Source: Pseudomonadota bacterium
GTDB lineage: Bacteria; Pseudomonadota; Alphaproteobacteria; Rhizobiales; Devosiaceae
DNA length: 64,000 nt
Assembly (NCBI GenBank): GCA_023391095.1
Contig: JAEWBN010000003.1
Span: 1-64,000, forward strand
Reading direction: 5' to 3'
Below are positions 33,152 to 42,297 of the stretch, in pieces. The position numbers were made by a program, and so were the translations under genes. Position 1 is the stretch's first letter. The number at the start of each line of letters is the position of its first letter. The notes under the pieces were generated by a model. The model had not been told where the DNA came from and searched no databases. It saw only the letters and a list, made by a program, of their open reading frames with translations.

Positions 33152-36100
33152 ATGCTCGATTTCATCGAAAAAATCCTGCGCATGCCGCGCGTGGTGATGA
33201 CCATCATGGTCATCATCCTGGCCGCCGGCGCTGCTGCCTATTCCGCGATGCCGAAGGAAAGCTTCCCGGCCATCGACGTGCCGTATCTCTACGTGTCGAT
33301 CAGCCAGACCGGCGTGGCGCCGCGCGACGCGGAGAACCTCCTGGCCAAGCCGGCCGAGGAAGAGCTCGCCAACCTGCCGGGGTTGCAGAATATCAGCTCC
33401 ACCTCGACCACCGGCCACGCCTCCATCTTCCTTGAGTTCGACATCAATACCGACAAGGACCAGGCGCTGCAGGACACGCGCGCCCGGATCGACGCGATCA
33501 AGTCGAAGATCCCTGCCGATGCGATGGACCCGACGGTCAGCGAAATCGACCTCGTGGGCATGCCGATCATCTCCGTCGCCGTTTACGGTTCGGCACCGGA
33601 AAAGGAACTGGTTCGACGCGCCGAAGAACTCCAGGACGCTCTCGAAGGCATCGGGGAAGTGCGCGAAGCCACCCTCTCGGGCGCCCGCAAGGAGCAGCTC
33701 GAAGTCCGCGTCGACCTCTTGCGCCTTGAAGCGTACGGCCTGACTGCCAACCAGCTGTTTGACGCCCTGGCGCGCAACAACATGGTCGTGCCTGGCGGCA
33801 CGCTCAACACCGGACAGGGCTCGTTCAATATCGAAGTCCCCGGCCTCATCACCACGGCCGATGACGTCTACAACCTGCCGCTCAAGACCGATGGCAACAC
33901 CATCGTCACCTTCGGGCAGGTCGCAACCATTACCCGTACGCTTGCCGACGCGACCGAATACACCCAGGTCAACGGCTCCCCTGCCCTGATCCTTGGCATC
34001 AGCAAGAAGCTTGGCACCAACATCATCGACGTGTCCGACAAGGTGCGCGCGGTGACCGAGGACCTGGCCAAGAGCTGGCCGTCGGGCGTCAGCTACTCGT
34101 TCTTCCTTGACCAGGCCGAGACCACCACCGCCCTCTTTCGTTCGCTGGAAGCGGCGGTGCTGACGGCCGTGGCGCTGGTGCTCATTACCTGCGTGGCCAC
34201 GCTGGGCGTGCGCCCCGCGATCATGATCGGCCTTTCGATCCCGCTGTCCTTCATGATGGCCTTCCTTGTGGCCGACATGCTGGGCATGACCATCAACATG
34301 ATGGTGATGTTCGGGCTCGTCATCGCCGTCGGGGTGCTGGTCGACGACCCGGTGGTGGTCGTGGAGTATGCGGAGCGAAAACTTCAGGAGGGCGTCCCCA
34401 AGCGGGAAGCCTTCATCATGGCCATGCGCAAGATGTTCGTGCCCGTCGTGGGTGCGACGGCGACAACGCTTGGCGCCTTCGTGCCGCTGCTGTTCTGGCC
34501 GGGCATTATCGGCAAGTTCATGGGCTATCTGCCCATGATCGTGATCATCGTGATGATTGCGTCCTTTATCTCCGCGCTGATCTTCATGCCGGTGATCGGC
34601 TCGATCATCGCGTCCACCCATGTGGATGAGAAGGCCAAGGCCAAGGCCGACATCGTGATGTATCCCGACAAGTTCGACACCAAGAAGGTGGGCGGGATCA
34701 CCGGTGTCTATGTCCGGATCATGGACAAGCTTTTGCACTGGCCACTGCCCACGCTGGCAGTCGGGTTCGGCATCATCGTCGCCATCTTCGCGGCCTATGC
34801 AGCCAACCCGACCGGCACCGAGGCCTTCCCGGCGTCCGAGCCGGAATTCGCGACCGTGGCGGTTGTCGGCCGCGGCAATTATTCGCCCGAAGAAATCCGC
34901 GACATGATGGTGGAGATCGAGAGCGAGCTGCTGCAGGTCAATGGCATCCAGGACGTGATCATGCAGTTCGGTTCGACCGGCGCGTTCGGCTCGACCCCGC
35001 CGGACACGATCGGCAATTTCCAGCTGCAGCTGATGAACTGGAACCACCGAGTGCCGGCCGAAGAAATCTTCGCCGACATTCGCCAGCGCGTGGCCGGCTT
35101 TGCCGGGCTCGATATCCAGCTTCTGGCGGCCGAAAACGGTCCGCCGGCCGGCAAGGACATCAACCTGCGCGTGGAAAGCACGAACTATGACGATCTCGTG
35201 CCCACGGTCACGGCCATTCGCAACCACATTGCCAGCTGGCCCGAAGCGGTCGACATCGAAGACGGTCGCCCCTCGCCCGGCATCGACTGGCAGATCACCA
35301 TCGACCGCGCCGAGGCTGGCACTTATGGCATCGGCGTGCGTGAGCTGGCGCCCTATGTTCAGCTGATCACCTCTGGCGTGAAGCTGGGCACCTATCGCGA
35401 TGCCGAGACCGGCGAGGAACTGGATATCCGTGTCCGCCTGCCCAAGGAGGAGCGCACTTTCGACGCGCTCGATTCCATGCGCATCGCAACCGCACAGGGC
35501 TTGGTGCCGGTGAGCAACTTCATCGAACGCACTGCGGTGCCGAAGGTGGCAAGCATCCAGCGCCGCAACCAGGTCTATACGATGGCTGTTGCTGCCGGGC
35601 TCACCAACCTGCCCGAGGGTGTCTACGCCGCCGACAAGGTTCGCGAACTGCAGGCCTGGATCGACGAGCAGGACTTCCCCGATGCCGTCACGGTGGCGTT
35701 TGGCGGTGCGGAAGAGCAGATGGGCGACGCCAATGCGTTCATCGTCCAGGCCTTCGGCATGGCCATGGCACTGATCTTCTTCATCCTCCTGCTGGAGTAC
35801 AACAGCTTCTATCAGGTGATGGTGACGCTCTCGACCGTCATCATGTCGGTGGCTGGCGTGCTCCTGGGCATGTTGATTACCGGGATGACCTTCTCGGCCA
35901 TCATGACCGGGCTGGGGATCGTGGCGCTTGCGGGTATCGTGGTGAAGAACGGCATCGTGCTGATCGACACCTATAACGACTACCACCGCCATCAGAACGT
36001 GGAAGCCGTGAAGGCCATGCTGCTGACCGTCAGCCAGCGTGTCCGCCCGGTGCTGCTTACCGCCTTCCTCACGGCCCTTGGCGTGATTCCGATGTGGGCG

Positions 36101-36493
36101 AATGTCGAGTTCGACTTCATCCGCCGCGAAATCGTCATCGGCGGCCTGGCCGGGTCGTGGTTCATCCACCTGTCGGCGGCTTTGGTTTCGGGCCTCTTCT
36201 TCTCGACAGCGCTGACCCTTGTCATGGTGCCGGTCATGATCACGGCACCGACCGTGATGTGGCGGCAGATGAAGTGGCTGGGCGAGCTGTCGGCTCGCGC
36301 CGGTGGCTGGGTGTCGAGCCCGTTCCGCCGCAAGCCGGCGATGGCCGCGCCCGCCGGGTTTGACGGCATGGCTGTGGAGGTTCCCGAGGATGCCGATGGC
36401 GCCAAGCGCTATATCGTCTCCAAGGACCTGGGGCTGACCGAAAAGGAAGCCAATGGCGTCACCGTGGTCAGCCGAAGAGATGCGGCGGAATAA
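33152..36493 (+). CDS. RND efflux pump, inner-membrane transporter (HAE1/AcrB-like)
   Basis: This 1113-residue pump exports toxic compounds by proton exchange. It has the 12-segment RND layout with two large periplasmic loops: first segment RMPRVVMTIMVIILAAGAAA, then MPKESFPAIDVPYLYVS. The proton-relay motif is GVLVDDPVVVVEY in segment 4, with the conserved Asp pair. The second half repeats the plan (MTFSAIMTGLGIVALAGIVV and GIVLIDTYNDY). It is about 60-70 residues longer than AcrB (1049), the extra being mainly a C-terminal tail. No outer-membrane channel gene is in the window. It closes the operon before a strong terminator. The substrate is unknown. Confidence 0.93.
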   Translation: MLDFIEKILRMPRVVMTIMVIILAAGAAAYSAMPKESFPAIDVPYLYVSISQTGVAPRDAENLLAKPAEEELANLPGLQNISSTSTTGHASIFLEFDINTDKDQALQDTRARIDAIKSKIPADAMDPTVSEIDLVGMPIISVAVYGSAPEKELVRRAEELQDALEGIGEVREATLSGARKEQLEVRVDLLRLEAYGLTANQLFDALARNNMVVPGGTLNTGQGSFNIEVPGLITTADDVYNLPLKTDGNTIVTFGQVATITRTLADATEYTQVNGSPALILGISKKLGTNIIDVSDKVRAVTEDLAKSWPSGVSYSFFLDQAETTTALFRSLEAAVLTAVALVLITCVATLGVRPAIMIGLSIPLSFMMAFLVADMLGMTINMMVMFGLVIAVGVLVDDPVVVVEYAERKLQEGVPKREAFIMAMRKMFVPVVGATATTLGAFVPLLFWPGIIGKFMGYLPMIVIIVMIASFISALIFMPVIGSIIASTHVDEKAKAKADIVMYPDKFDTKKVGGITGVYVRIMDKLLHWPLPTLAVGFGIIVAIFAAYAANPTGTEAFPASEPEFATVAVVGRGNYSPEEIRDMMVEIESELLQVNGIQDVIMQFGSTGAFGSTPPDTIGNFQLQLMNWNHRVPAEEIFADIRQRVAGFAGLDIQLLAAENGPPAGKDINLRVESTNYDDLVPTVTAIRNHIASWPEAVDIEDGRPSPGIDWQITIDRAEAGTYGIGVRELAPYVQLITSGVKLGTYRDAETGEELDIRVRLPKEERTFDALDSMRIATAQGLVPVSNFIERTAVPKVASIQRRNQVYTMAVAAGLTNLPEGVYAADKVRELQAWIDEQDFPDAVTVAFGGAEEQMGDANAFIVQAFGMAMALIFFILLLEYNSFYQVMVTLSTVIMSVAGVLLGMLITGMTFSAIMTGLGIVALAGIVVKNGIVLIDTYNDYHRHQNVEAVKAMLLTVSQRVRPVLLTAFLTALGVIPMWANVEFDFIRREIVIGGLAGSWFIHLSAALVSGLFFSTALTLVMVPVMITAPTVMWRQMKWLGELSARAGGWVSSPFRRKPAMAAPAGFDGMAVEVPEDADGAKRYIVSKDLGLTEKEANGVTVVSRRDAAE

Positions 36494-36503
36494 ACCAAAC
36501 AAT

Positions 36504-36530
36504 AAGGCCCGCAGCGATGCGGGCCTTTTT
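36504..36530 (+). terminator. Intrinsic terminator of the padR-RND operon
   Basis: AAGGCCCGC and GCGGGCCTT pair around AGCGAT, followed by a T run (TTTTT). It starts 10 bases after the RND stop codon. The minus-strand GNAT fragment ends at the T run, so the terminator could also act on leftward transcripts, though the A-side is weaker. Confidence 0.9.
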
Positions 36531-36703
36531 CATGTCTGAAGACCGTAAAGGCACCAGTAGTCGCCGTCGAAGTTGTCGCGGCAGGCGGTCTGGCGGCTGT
36601 CCAGCGCGCGGCGCCAAAAGGCCTGTGCCGCACGATTGGAATGCGGAACGGCGATGTGCCATTGGCCCGGATGCGCGTCCAGCGTGCCGCGCGCAGGCTG
36701 GCT
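36530..36703 (-). pseudogene. C-terminal remnant of a GNAT acetyltransferase
   Basis: A 57-codon open frame follows directly after the LysR stop codon, in the same frame, and ends TGA at 36530-36532. It has no start codon of its own. It contains PGQWHIAVPHSNRAAQAFWR, the pattern of the last helix and strand of GNAT acetyltransferases (WxIAV...N.AA..FWR), and ends GDYWCLYGLQT. The front of such a protein, with the acetyl-CoA loop, is missing. It is probably a decayed gene left when the LysR gene was joined here, or a leftover of a deletion. Read-through of the LysR TGA would fuse the two. Confidence 0.6.
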
Positions 36704-37570
36704 TCAGGCATTGCCGTCTCGCTGTTGAAAGGCTTCGAAGAGGGCTCTGATCCGAGCCGTCTGGCGCAATTCCATCGGCGTCAGCAACCAGACGTCGATG
36801 GAAAAGGCGACGTCGTCAGAGAGCCGCACCAGGCCCGGCGACGTCTCGGCGATCACAGAGGGGATAAGCCCCGCCCCAAGCCCCATCTCGACGGCGCGGA
36901 ACATCATCAAGGGCGTCGGCACGCTCGCCTCGGGTTGTGCAGCGGGATGCGTCCGCCGAAGCCAGCGCGCTGCCGGCTGGCTGCAGTCCCGATTGCCATA
37001 TTCGATCCAAGACAGGGCTTCGGGCTTGGCGGCAAGCTCGGCCCGCGCATAGGGACGAAAATCCAGCGTGGCCAGCTTGCGGCCGAAAAGGTGTTCGTCG
37101 GGACTGTTGGTGGCGCGCAGTGCCACTTCGGCTTCCCGTCGCGAGAGGTTGCGCGGTTCCGTGCCGACCTCGACCGCCAGCTCGATCTCCGGGTTCGTTG
37201 CGCGGAAGCGCGACAGCACCGGCATATAGACCCAGGCCAGCACATCGACAGTGGTCAGCTTGATGTGTCCGGTGAGACGGTGATCGCGGCTGGTAATCTC
37301 TCGCTCTAATCCCGCGAGCTCCGCCTCGATACGGCGGGCGCTCAGCAGCAGCCGCTCGCCCTCCGGAGTGAGGACCACCCCATCGTCGCGCCGATCAGCC
37401 AGACGCGTGCCGTAATGAATTTCGAGCGCAGCAAGCTTTCGCGCGATTGTGGTGTGCGCCACGCCGAGCTGACGGGCTGCGCCGGTAAAGCTCCCGGCGC
37501 TTTCGAGCGCGGCAATGACGGAAAGATCGGGCGCCTTCAATTTGAACAATCCTGCACAGTTGGAGCGCAT
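36704..37570 (-). CDS. LysR family transcriptional regulator
   Basis: This 288-residue regulator has the LysR winged helix at the N-terminus (LSVIAALESAGSFTGAARQL, then GVAHTTIARKLAALEIHYGT) and a periplasmic-binding-fold effector domain from about residue 90. The start MRSNCAGLF at 37570 was chosen because it places the HTH about 15 residues in, as usual; an upstream reading crosses the divergent MAPEG gene. It probably controls that divergent gene and itself. It ends in frame with a GNAT remnant. Confidence 0.9.
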   Translation of the reverse strand: MRSNCAGLFKLKAPDLSVIAALESAGSFTGAARQLGVAHTTIARKLAALEIHYGTRLADRRDDGVVLTPEGERLLLSARRIEAELAGLEREITSRDHRLTGHIKLTTVDVLAWVYMPVLSRFRATNPEIELAVEVGTEPRNLSRREAEVALRATNSPDEHLFGRKLATLDFRPYARAELAAKPEALSWIEYGNRDCSQPAARWLRRTHPAAQPEASVPTPLMMFRAVEMGLGAGLIPSVIAETSPGLVRLSDDVAFSIDVWLLTPMELRQTARIRALFEAFQQRDGNA

Positions 37571-37590
37571 AACTACGCGTTGCCTGTGCA
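37553..37590. promoter_or_regulatory. Candidate LysR-type operator
   Basis: TGCACAG (37553-37559) and CTGTGCA (37584-37590) are perfect inverted arms 24 bases apart. One arm lies within the first codons of the LysR gene and the other in the 67-base gap to the MAPEG gene. The position suits autoregulation, but the wide spacing is unusual for the T-N11-A sites of this family. Confidence 0.3.
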
Positions 37591-37637
37591 AAATCGAACC
37601 ACGATATTGAGCGGAAGACCAGCCCAGGATTTCGTTC

Positions 37638-38039
37638 ATGTTTGTAATATCTGCCTTGCTCGCCACCGGCGCGCTCGTCTTTGTCTCCGCCGCCGTGCAG
37701 CATCTGAACACGGTGGGTTCGAAGGGACTAGCCTTTGTGTTTACCGACCGCGCCACGCCGCTCAGTCGGGACGGGTTTGCCGGTCGCGCTGCCCGCACGC
37801 TTCAGAACAATCTGGAATCGGCCGCAATGGCCGTTCCTGCACTGGCGATCCTCGCCATGCTCGATGTGTCCAATGTCGTGGTGCTGGCCGCTGCCCTGGC
37901 CTACACCCTCGCCCGGTTCGGCTTCACCGTCAGTTACTGGGCAGGAGCGAGCCGTCTGCGCTCCTTCTTCTGGGGTCTGGGCATGGCGATGATCGCCATC
38001 CTGAGCGTCAATGCCGGGCTCGCGGTGCTGGCAGTCTAG
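37638..38039 (+). CDS. MAPEG family membrane protein
   Basis: This 133-residue protein has four hydrophobic segments, like MAPEG (membrane-associated eicosanoid and glutathione metabolism) proteins. The hallmark region is AARTLQNNLESAAMAVPALAI, with RxxxNxxE after segment 1, and later LARFGFTVSYWAG, the family's R-x-x-Y-like loop. Bacterial members may be glutathione transferases or peroxidases; the activity here is unknown. It is divergent from a LysR gene with 67 bases between. Confidence 0.85.
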   Translation: MFVISALLATGALVFVSAAVQHLNTVGSKGLAFVFTDRATPLSRDGFAGRAARTLQNNLESAAMAVPALAILAMLDVSNVVVLAAALAYTLARFGFTVSYWAGASRLRSFFWGLGMAMIAILSVNAGLAVLAV

Positions 38040-38214
38040 CGCATCGCCCGGTCGCTTTGTGGCGATCCATAGATTTTCTTTGCCACAGGCCCGCCACAGG
38101 TTCGCCAAATTTTCCTTCCCCGCCAACAAGTTTAGCCCGGCGTGCTTTGCGGGCGCAGGAATAATTTTCCAATATGACGCCACACACCCAGATACCAACA
38201 TGAGGGCAATAAGA

Positions 38215-39132
38215 ATGGGATTGAAGAAGAGCTTGGCACTGGTCGCGAGCGTTGCACTGCTCAGCGTGCCGGTCATGGCACAGGAAGGCCCGCTGGTGAC
38301 CGCCGACTGGCTGGAGCAGAACCTCTCCAATCCTGACGTGCGCGTCTTTGAAGTCAGCGTCGACACGGGCGTTTACGAGCGCGGCCACATTCCGGGCGCC
38401 CTCAACCTCAATTGGCATACCGACCTGGTCGACACCGTGCGCCGCGACATCGTCAGCGCCGATGGCCTCGAAGCCATCCTGCGCGAAGCCGGCGTCACCG
38501 AGGACACCACGATCGTCCTTTATGGCGACAACAACAACTGGTTCGCCGCCTGGGGCGCCTGGGTGTTCGACGTCCACGGCCTTGGCGAAGTGAAGCTGCT
38601 CGACGGCGGCCGGAAGTTCTGGGAAGCCCAGGGCCTGCCGCTCGACACGGCGACGCCCGAATATGCGCCGTCCGAAATTGCCCTGGCCGATGAGCCGTCC
38701 GATCTGCGCGCCCGCCTGACCGATGTGCTCGACGTCGTCGAAGGCCGCGTCGATGCCTCGCTGGTCGATATCCGCAGCCCGAAGGAATTCAGCGGCGAGA
38801 TCTTTGCACCCGAAGGCGTACAGGAACTGTCCGTGCGCGCTGGCCATATTCCGGGCGCCGTGAACTTCCCCTGGGGTGGTGCAGTGAACGAGGACGGCAC
38901 CTTCAAGTCGCCCGACGAGCTGCGTGCGGCCTTTGCCGAACTCGGCATCGACGGCAGCAAGCCGATCATCACCTACTGCCGCATCGGCGAGCGTTCGAGC
39001 CACACCTGGTTTGTGCTCAACCGCATCCTGGGCTACGAGGTGCGCAACTATGATGGCTCCTGGACCGAATACGGCAATGCCGTTGGCGTTCCGATCGAAA
39101 ACCCCACAGGCACTGTCTGGGGCAAGATCTAA
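38215..39132 (+). CDS. Exported two-domain sulfurtransferase (rhodanese)
   Basis: This 305-residue protein carries a signal peptide (MGLKKSLALVASVALLSVPVMA) and two rhodanese domains. The C-terminal one has the active-site cysteine, Cys255, in TYCRIGERSSHTW, so it should transfer sulfur from thiosulfate or a related donor. The N-terminal one has VLYGDNNNWFAAW, with Asp105 in the Cys position, so it is inactive, as in many two-domain enzymes. ATG 38215 was chosen because GAGGG lies before it; an earlier ATG at 38200 is possible. The YeeE/YedE transporter downstream suggests the product sulfur is then taken up. Confidence 0.9.
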   Translation: MGLKKSLALVASVALLSVPVMAQEGPLVTADWLEQNLSNPDVRVFEVSVDTGVYERGHIPGALNLNWHTDLVDTVRRDIVSADGLEAILREAGVTEDTTIVLYGDNNNWFAAWGAWVFDVHGLGEVKLLDGGRKFWEAQGLPLDTATPEYAPSEIALADEPSDLRARLTDVLDVVEGRVDASLVDIRSPKEFSGEIFAPEGVQELSVRAGHIPGAVNFPWGGAVNEDGTFKSPDELRAAFAELGIDGSKPIITYCRIGERSSHTWFVLNRILGYEVRNYDGSWTEYGNAVGVPIENPTGTVWGKI

Positions 39133-39158
39133 GCTTCCAGGGCAATCAAGACGATCCG

Positions 39159-39184
39159 GCGGGCGCTTCATGCGCCCGCTTTTG
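39159..39184 (+). terminator. Intrinsic terminator between sulfurtransferase and transporter
   Basis: GCGGGCGC and GCGCCCGC pair around TTCAT, followed by TTTT. It begins 26 bases after the sulfurtransferase stop and ends 20 bases before the next start. A short T run suggests partial termination, so the transporter could be expressed at a lower level. Confidence 0.7.
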
Positions 39185-39204
39185 TGCATTATCGGGGACC
39201 ATCC

Positions 39205-40398
39205 ATGCAGCAGCCGGCCTTTCGCTTCGGCATCCCTCTTTTTCTCCTTGCCCTGATCGGCTGGGGGTTCGTCACGCTCGACGCCGCAGGCCCGGAAGGC
39301 CGCCCGCTTGCCATGTCGCTGGTTCTGGGCACCGCCTTCGGCATGGTGCTGCAACGCAGCCGCTTCTGCTTTTACTGCAATTTCCGCGACCTGATCGAAC
39401 GGCGCGAGCCCAATGGCGTCATCGCCATCCTCGTGGCGCTGGCCATTGGCGCCATCGGCTATACGATGATCTTTGGTGCCTGGCTGCCGACGCCGGCCGG
39501 TGACCGCCTGCCGCCCACGGCCCATGTGGGTCCGGTGAGCCTGACGCTGGTCATTGCGGCCTTTGCGTTCGGGCTGGGCATGACCATTTCCGGCTCCTGC
39601 CTCTCGGCGCACTTCTATCGGCTGGCCGAAGGGTCGGTGATTTCGCCTTTCGCCATCGTCGGGGCGGCCGCGGGCTTCGGGCTGGGCTTTTACACCTGGA
39701 ACCCGCTGTTCCTGGCCATGACCTCCAACGCCTTTGTCGGCTGGCTACCGCACTGGCTGGGCTATGCCGGTGCGCTTGCGGCAACGCTGGTCGCGCTGGG
39801 TGCGCTGCTTGCCGCCGCGCTGTGGTGGGGCCGGCCGGCGGAGACGGGTCCAACTGCCCCGCTGACACTGGAAGAAGCCCGCCAGCGCATCTTCGTGCGC
39901 CGCTGGCCGCCTGTTGTGGCGGGCGTTCTCGTCGGCCTTATCTCCACTCTCGCCTATTTCCGCGTTGCGCCGCTGGGCGTCACCGCCGAGCTGGGCAGCA
40001 TTGTGCGCACGGTGGGCACCAATGCCGGTGCCCTGCCCTCGAGCTTTTTCGGCCTCGATACGCTGCGCGGCTGCGCCACGGTGATCAAGGAAACCCTGCT
40101 ATCCAACAACGGACTTTTCGTGATGGGCCTGATCGGGGGCAGCTTCATCACGGCACTGCCCGCCGGGCAGTTCAAGCCGCGGCGGCTCAAGGGCAATGAA
40201 GTGGTGCGTGGCCTTGTCGGCGGCCTGCTGCTGGGCTGGGGTGCCATGACGGCGCTGGGCTGCACGGTCGGGGTACTGCTGTCAGGCATTCACGCCGGCG
40301 CCGTCTCGGGCTGGGTGTTCCTTCTGGCCTGCTGCCTCGGAATGACGGCGGCGCTCTTTGCCGGGCGCGCCTTCAGCCGCGGCCGGGCCACTGCCTAA
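39205..40398 (+). CDS. YeeE/YedE family sulfur transporter
   Basis: This 397-residue inner-membrane protein has about ten hydrophobic segments and the Cys residues expected in the thiosulfate channel family (TsuA-like): QRSRFCFYCNFRDL, GMTISGSCLSAHFYR, LRGCATVIKE and MTALGCTVGVLLSG. In characterised members these Cys pass thiosulfate across the membrane. Pairing with an exported rhodanese supports a role in taking up reduced sulfur. ATG 39205 (MQQPAFRF) is used; a GTG 21 bases earlier lies at the end of the terminator. Confidence 0.88.
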   Translation: MQQPAFRFGIPLFLLALIGWGFVTLDAAGPEGRPLAMSLVLGTAFGMVLQRSRFCFYCNFRDLIERREPNGVIAILVALAIGAIGYTMIFGAWLPTPAGDRLPPTAHVGPVSLTLVIAAFAFGLGMTISGSCLSAHFYRLAEGSVISPFAIVGAAAGFGLGFYTWNPLFLAMTSNAFVGWLPHWLGYAGALAATLVALGALLAAALWWGRPAETGPTAPLTLEEARQRIFVRRWPPVVAGVLVGLISTLAYFRVAPLGVTAELGSIVRTVGTNAGALPSSFFGLDTLRGCATVIKETLLSNNGLFVMGLIGGSFITALPAGQFKPRRLKGNEVVRGLVGGLLLGWGAMTALGCTVGVLLSGIHAGAVSGWVFLLACCLGMTAALFAGRAFSRGRATA

Positions 40399-40401
40399 CG
40401 C

Positions 40402-42297
40402 CTATTCGGCGGCAGGCGTGCCGCGCTTGACGAAGCCGTCCGGATCATCCTGCGTCCGCGCCAGGAGTTCGGCGGCTTCGCTGGCTTCGCGCTGGCGGCT
40501 CCACATCTGGGCATAAAGTCCGTCATGCTGGAGCAGCGCCTGGTGATTGCCGCGTTCGGCCACCTGGCCATCGCGCAGGACCAGGATTTCGTCCGCATTG
40601 ACGACGGTCGAAAGGCGGTGGGCGATCACCACAGTGGTCCGATTGCGCGACACCTCGTCCAGCGCCGCCTGAATGTCGCGCTCTGTCTTGGTATCAAGGG
40701 CCGATGTGGCTTCATCGAGGATCAGGATGGCCGGCGCCTTGAGAATGGTCCGGGCAATGGCCACGCGCTGCTTTTCACCGCCCGAGAGCTTGAGGCCGCG
40801 TTCGCCCACCGGAGTTTTGTATCCCTTGGGCAAGGCGTCGATGAACGGGCCGACCTGGGCCATGCGCGCGGCTTCGCGGACTTCGGCTTCCGACGCGCCG
40901 GGACGGCCATATTCGATGTTGTAGCCAATGGTGTCGTTGAACAGCACCGTGTCCTGCGGCACCATGCCGATGGCCGAACGCAGGCTTTCCTGCGTCACGG
41001 TGCGAATGTCCTGCCCGTCGATGGTGATGCGGCCGCCCGTCACGTCATAAAAGCGGAACAGCAGGCGCGAAATAGTCGACTTGCCCGCGCCGGTCGGTCC
41101 CACGATGGCAACGGTCTTGCCGGCCGGAACCTCGAAGCTCACGCCCTTGAGGATGGGACGCTCGGGGTCATAGTGGAAGGTGACGTCCTCGAAGCGGATG
41201 ACCGGCCCGGTCACGGCAAGCGCCTTGGCGTCCGGAGCGTCGGCAATCTCGGGGTCCTGGTCGAGCAGCTTGAACATTTCCTCGATGTCCGTGAGCCCCT
41301 GACGCAGCTCGCGATAGACAAAGCCGATGAAATTGAGCGGCCGGTAGATCTGCATCAGGAAGGTGTTGAGCAGCACGAAATCGCCCAGCGTCAGCGAGCC
41401 GTCCATGACTCCGAGGATGGACATGATAGAGATGGCGAGGAAGCCGCCATAGAAGATGAGGGCCTGGCCGAAGTTGAGATAGCCCAGCGAAGTCCAGATG
41501 CGGATGGCCGAGCGCTCGTACTTGGCCATGGCGCGGTCATAGCGCTCGGCTTCCATCTTCTCGTTGGCGAAGTACTTCACCGTCTCGAAGTTAAGCAGGC
41601 TGTCGATGGCCTTGCCATTGGCGTCGGTGTCGGAATTGTTCATGTCCCGGCGGATCGAGATGCGCCAATTCGAAGCCTTGATGGTGAAATAGAGATAGGC
41701 CCAGATCATCACCACAAGCACGCCAAGATAGGAAATCCCGAACAGCCAGACGAAGATCACCGCAACGACGATGAATTCGACAATGGTGGGCGCGATGTTG
41801 AGCATCGCGAAGCGGACGACCGATTCAATGCCCTTGGTGCCGCGCTCGATGACGCGGGAAAGCCCGCCGGTGCGCCGCTGCAGATGGAAACGCAGCGACA
41901 GGCGGTGCATATGGTGGAAGGTCTGCAAAGCCAGCTTGCGCACGGCATTCTGGCCGACACTGGCAAACAGTACATCGCGCAGCTGCTGGAAGCCGGCATC
42001 GAACACATTGCCGAGCACATAGGCGATGACGAGCACGATGGGAACGGCCAGGCCCAGGATCAGGGCGCTGTCCGGGGTCGAGCCATCGAGGCTGTCGATA
42101 ATGCCCTTATAGGCAAAGGGGATCAGCGTAGTCGCGACCTTGCTGGCCAAGAGCGCGCCAATGGCGAGCATAACGCGCAGGCGCAGGTCAGGCCGGTCGG
42201 CGGGCCACATATAGGGCCAGAGGTTGCGAACCGTAGCGAAAACGGATCCTTCGTCCGCGCTGACGGACGGCTTCTTATCAGCGCTGTTCTGAGCCAT
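40402..42297 (-). CDS. Atm1/HMT1-type ABC exporter
   Basis: This 631-residue half-transporter has a membrane domain of six segments (about 30-330) and an ATPase domain. ATPase motifs are Walker A GPTGAGKST, signature LSGGEKQRVAIARTIL, Walker B AILILDEATSALD and H-loop VVIAHRLST. The membrane domain matches the Atm1/ABCB7 family: FQQLRDVLFASVGQNAVRKL and HLQRRTGGLSRVIERG. These export glutathione-linked or sulfur compounds and, in some bacteria, metal-glutathione complexes. The start overlaps the ArsR stop by one base (TGATG), so it is coupled to a metal-type ArsR regulator. Confidence 0.92.
   Translation of the reverse strand: MAQNSADKKPSVSADEGSVFATVRNLWPYMWPADRPDLRLRVMLAIGALLASKVATTLIPFAYKGIIDSLDGSTPDSALILGLAVPIVLVIAYVLGNVFDAGFQQLRDVLFASVGQNAVRKLALQTFHHMHRLSLRFHLQRRTGGLSRVIERGTKGIESVVRFAMLNIAPTIVEFIVVAVIFVWLFGISYLGVLVVMIWAYLYFTIKASNWRISIRRDMNNSDTDANGKAIDSLLNFETVKYFANEKMEAERYDRAMAKYERSAIRIWTSLGYLNFGQALIFYGGFLAISIMSILGVMDGSLTLGDFVLLNTFLMQIYRPLNFIGFVYRELRQGLTDIEEMFKLLDQDPEIADAPDAKALAVTGPVIRFEDVTFHYDPERPILKGVSFEVPAGKTVAIVGPTGAGKSTISRLLFRFYDVTGGRITIDGQDIRTVTQESLRSAIGMVPQDTVLFNDTIGYNIEYGRPGASEAEVREAARMAQVGPFIDALPKGYKTPVGERGLKLSGGEKQRVAIARTILKAPAILILDEATSALDTKTERDIQAALDEVSRNRTTVVIAHRLSTVVNADEILVLRDGQVAERGNHQALLQHDGLYAQMWSRQREASEAAELLARTQDDPDGFVKRGTPAAE

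Noticed and set aside
33137..36502. 1121-codon minus-strand open frame over the RND pump gene
   Set aside because: It mirrors the RND gene exactly and its translation is a His/Asp/Arg-rich shadow without a fold.
36409..36711. 100-codon minus-strand frame with ATG at the LysR 3' end
   Set aside because: Its translation is Arg/Thr/Ala-rich and featureless, and it runs through the RND terminator; the frame one base over matches a GNAT C-terminus instead.
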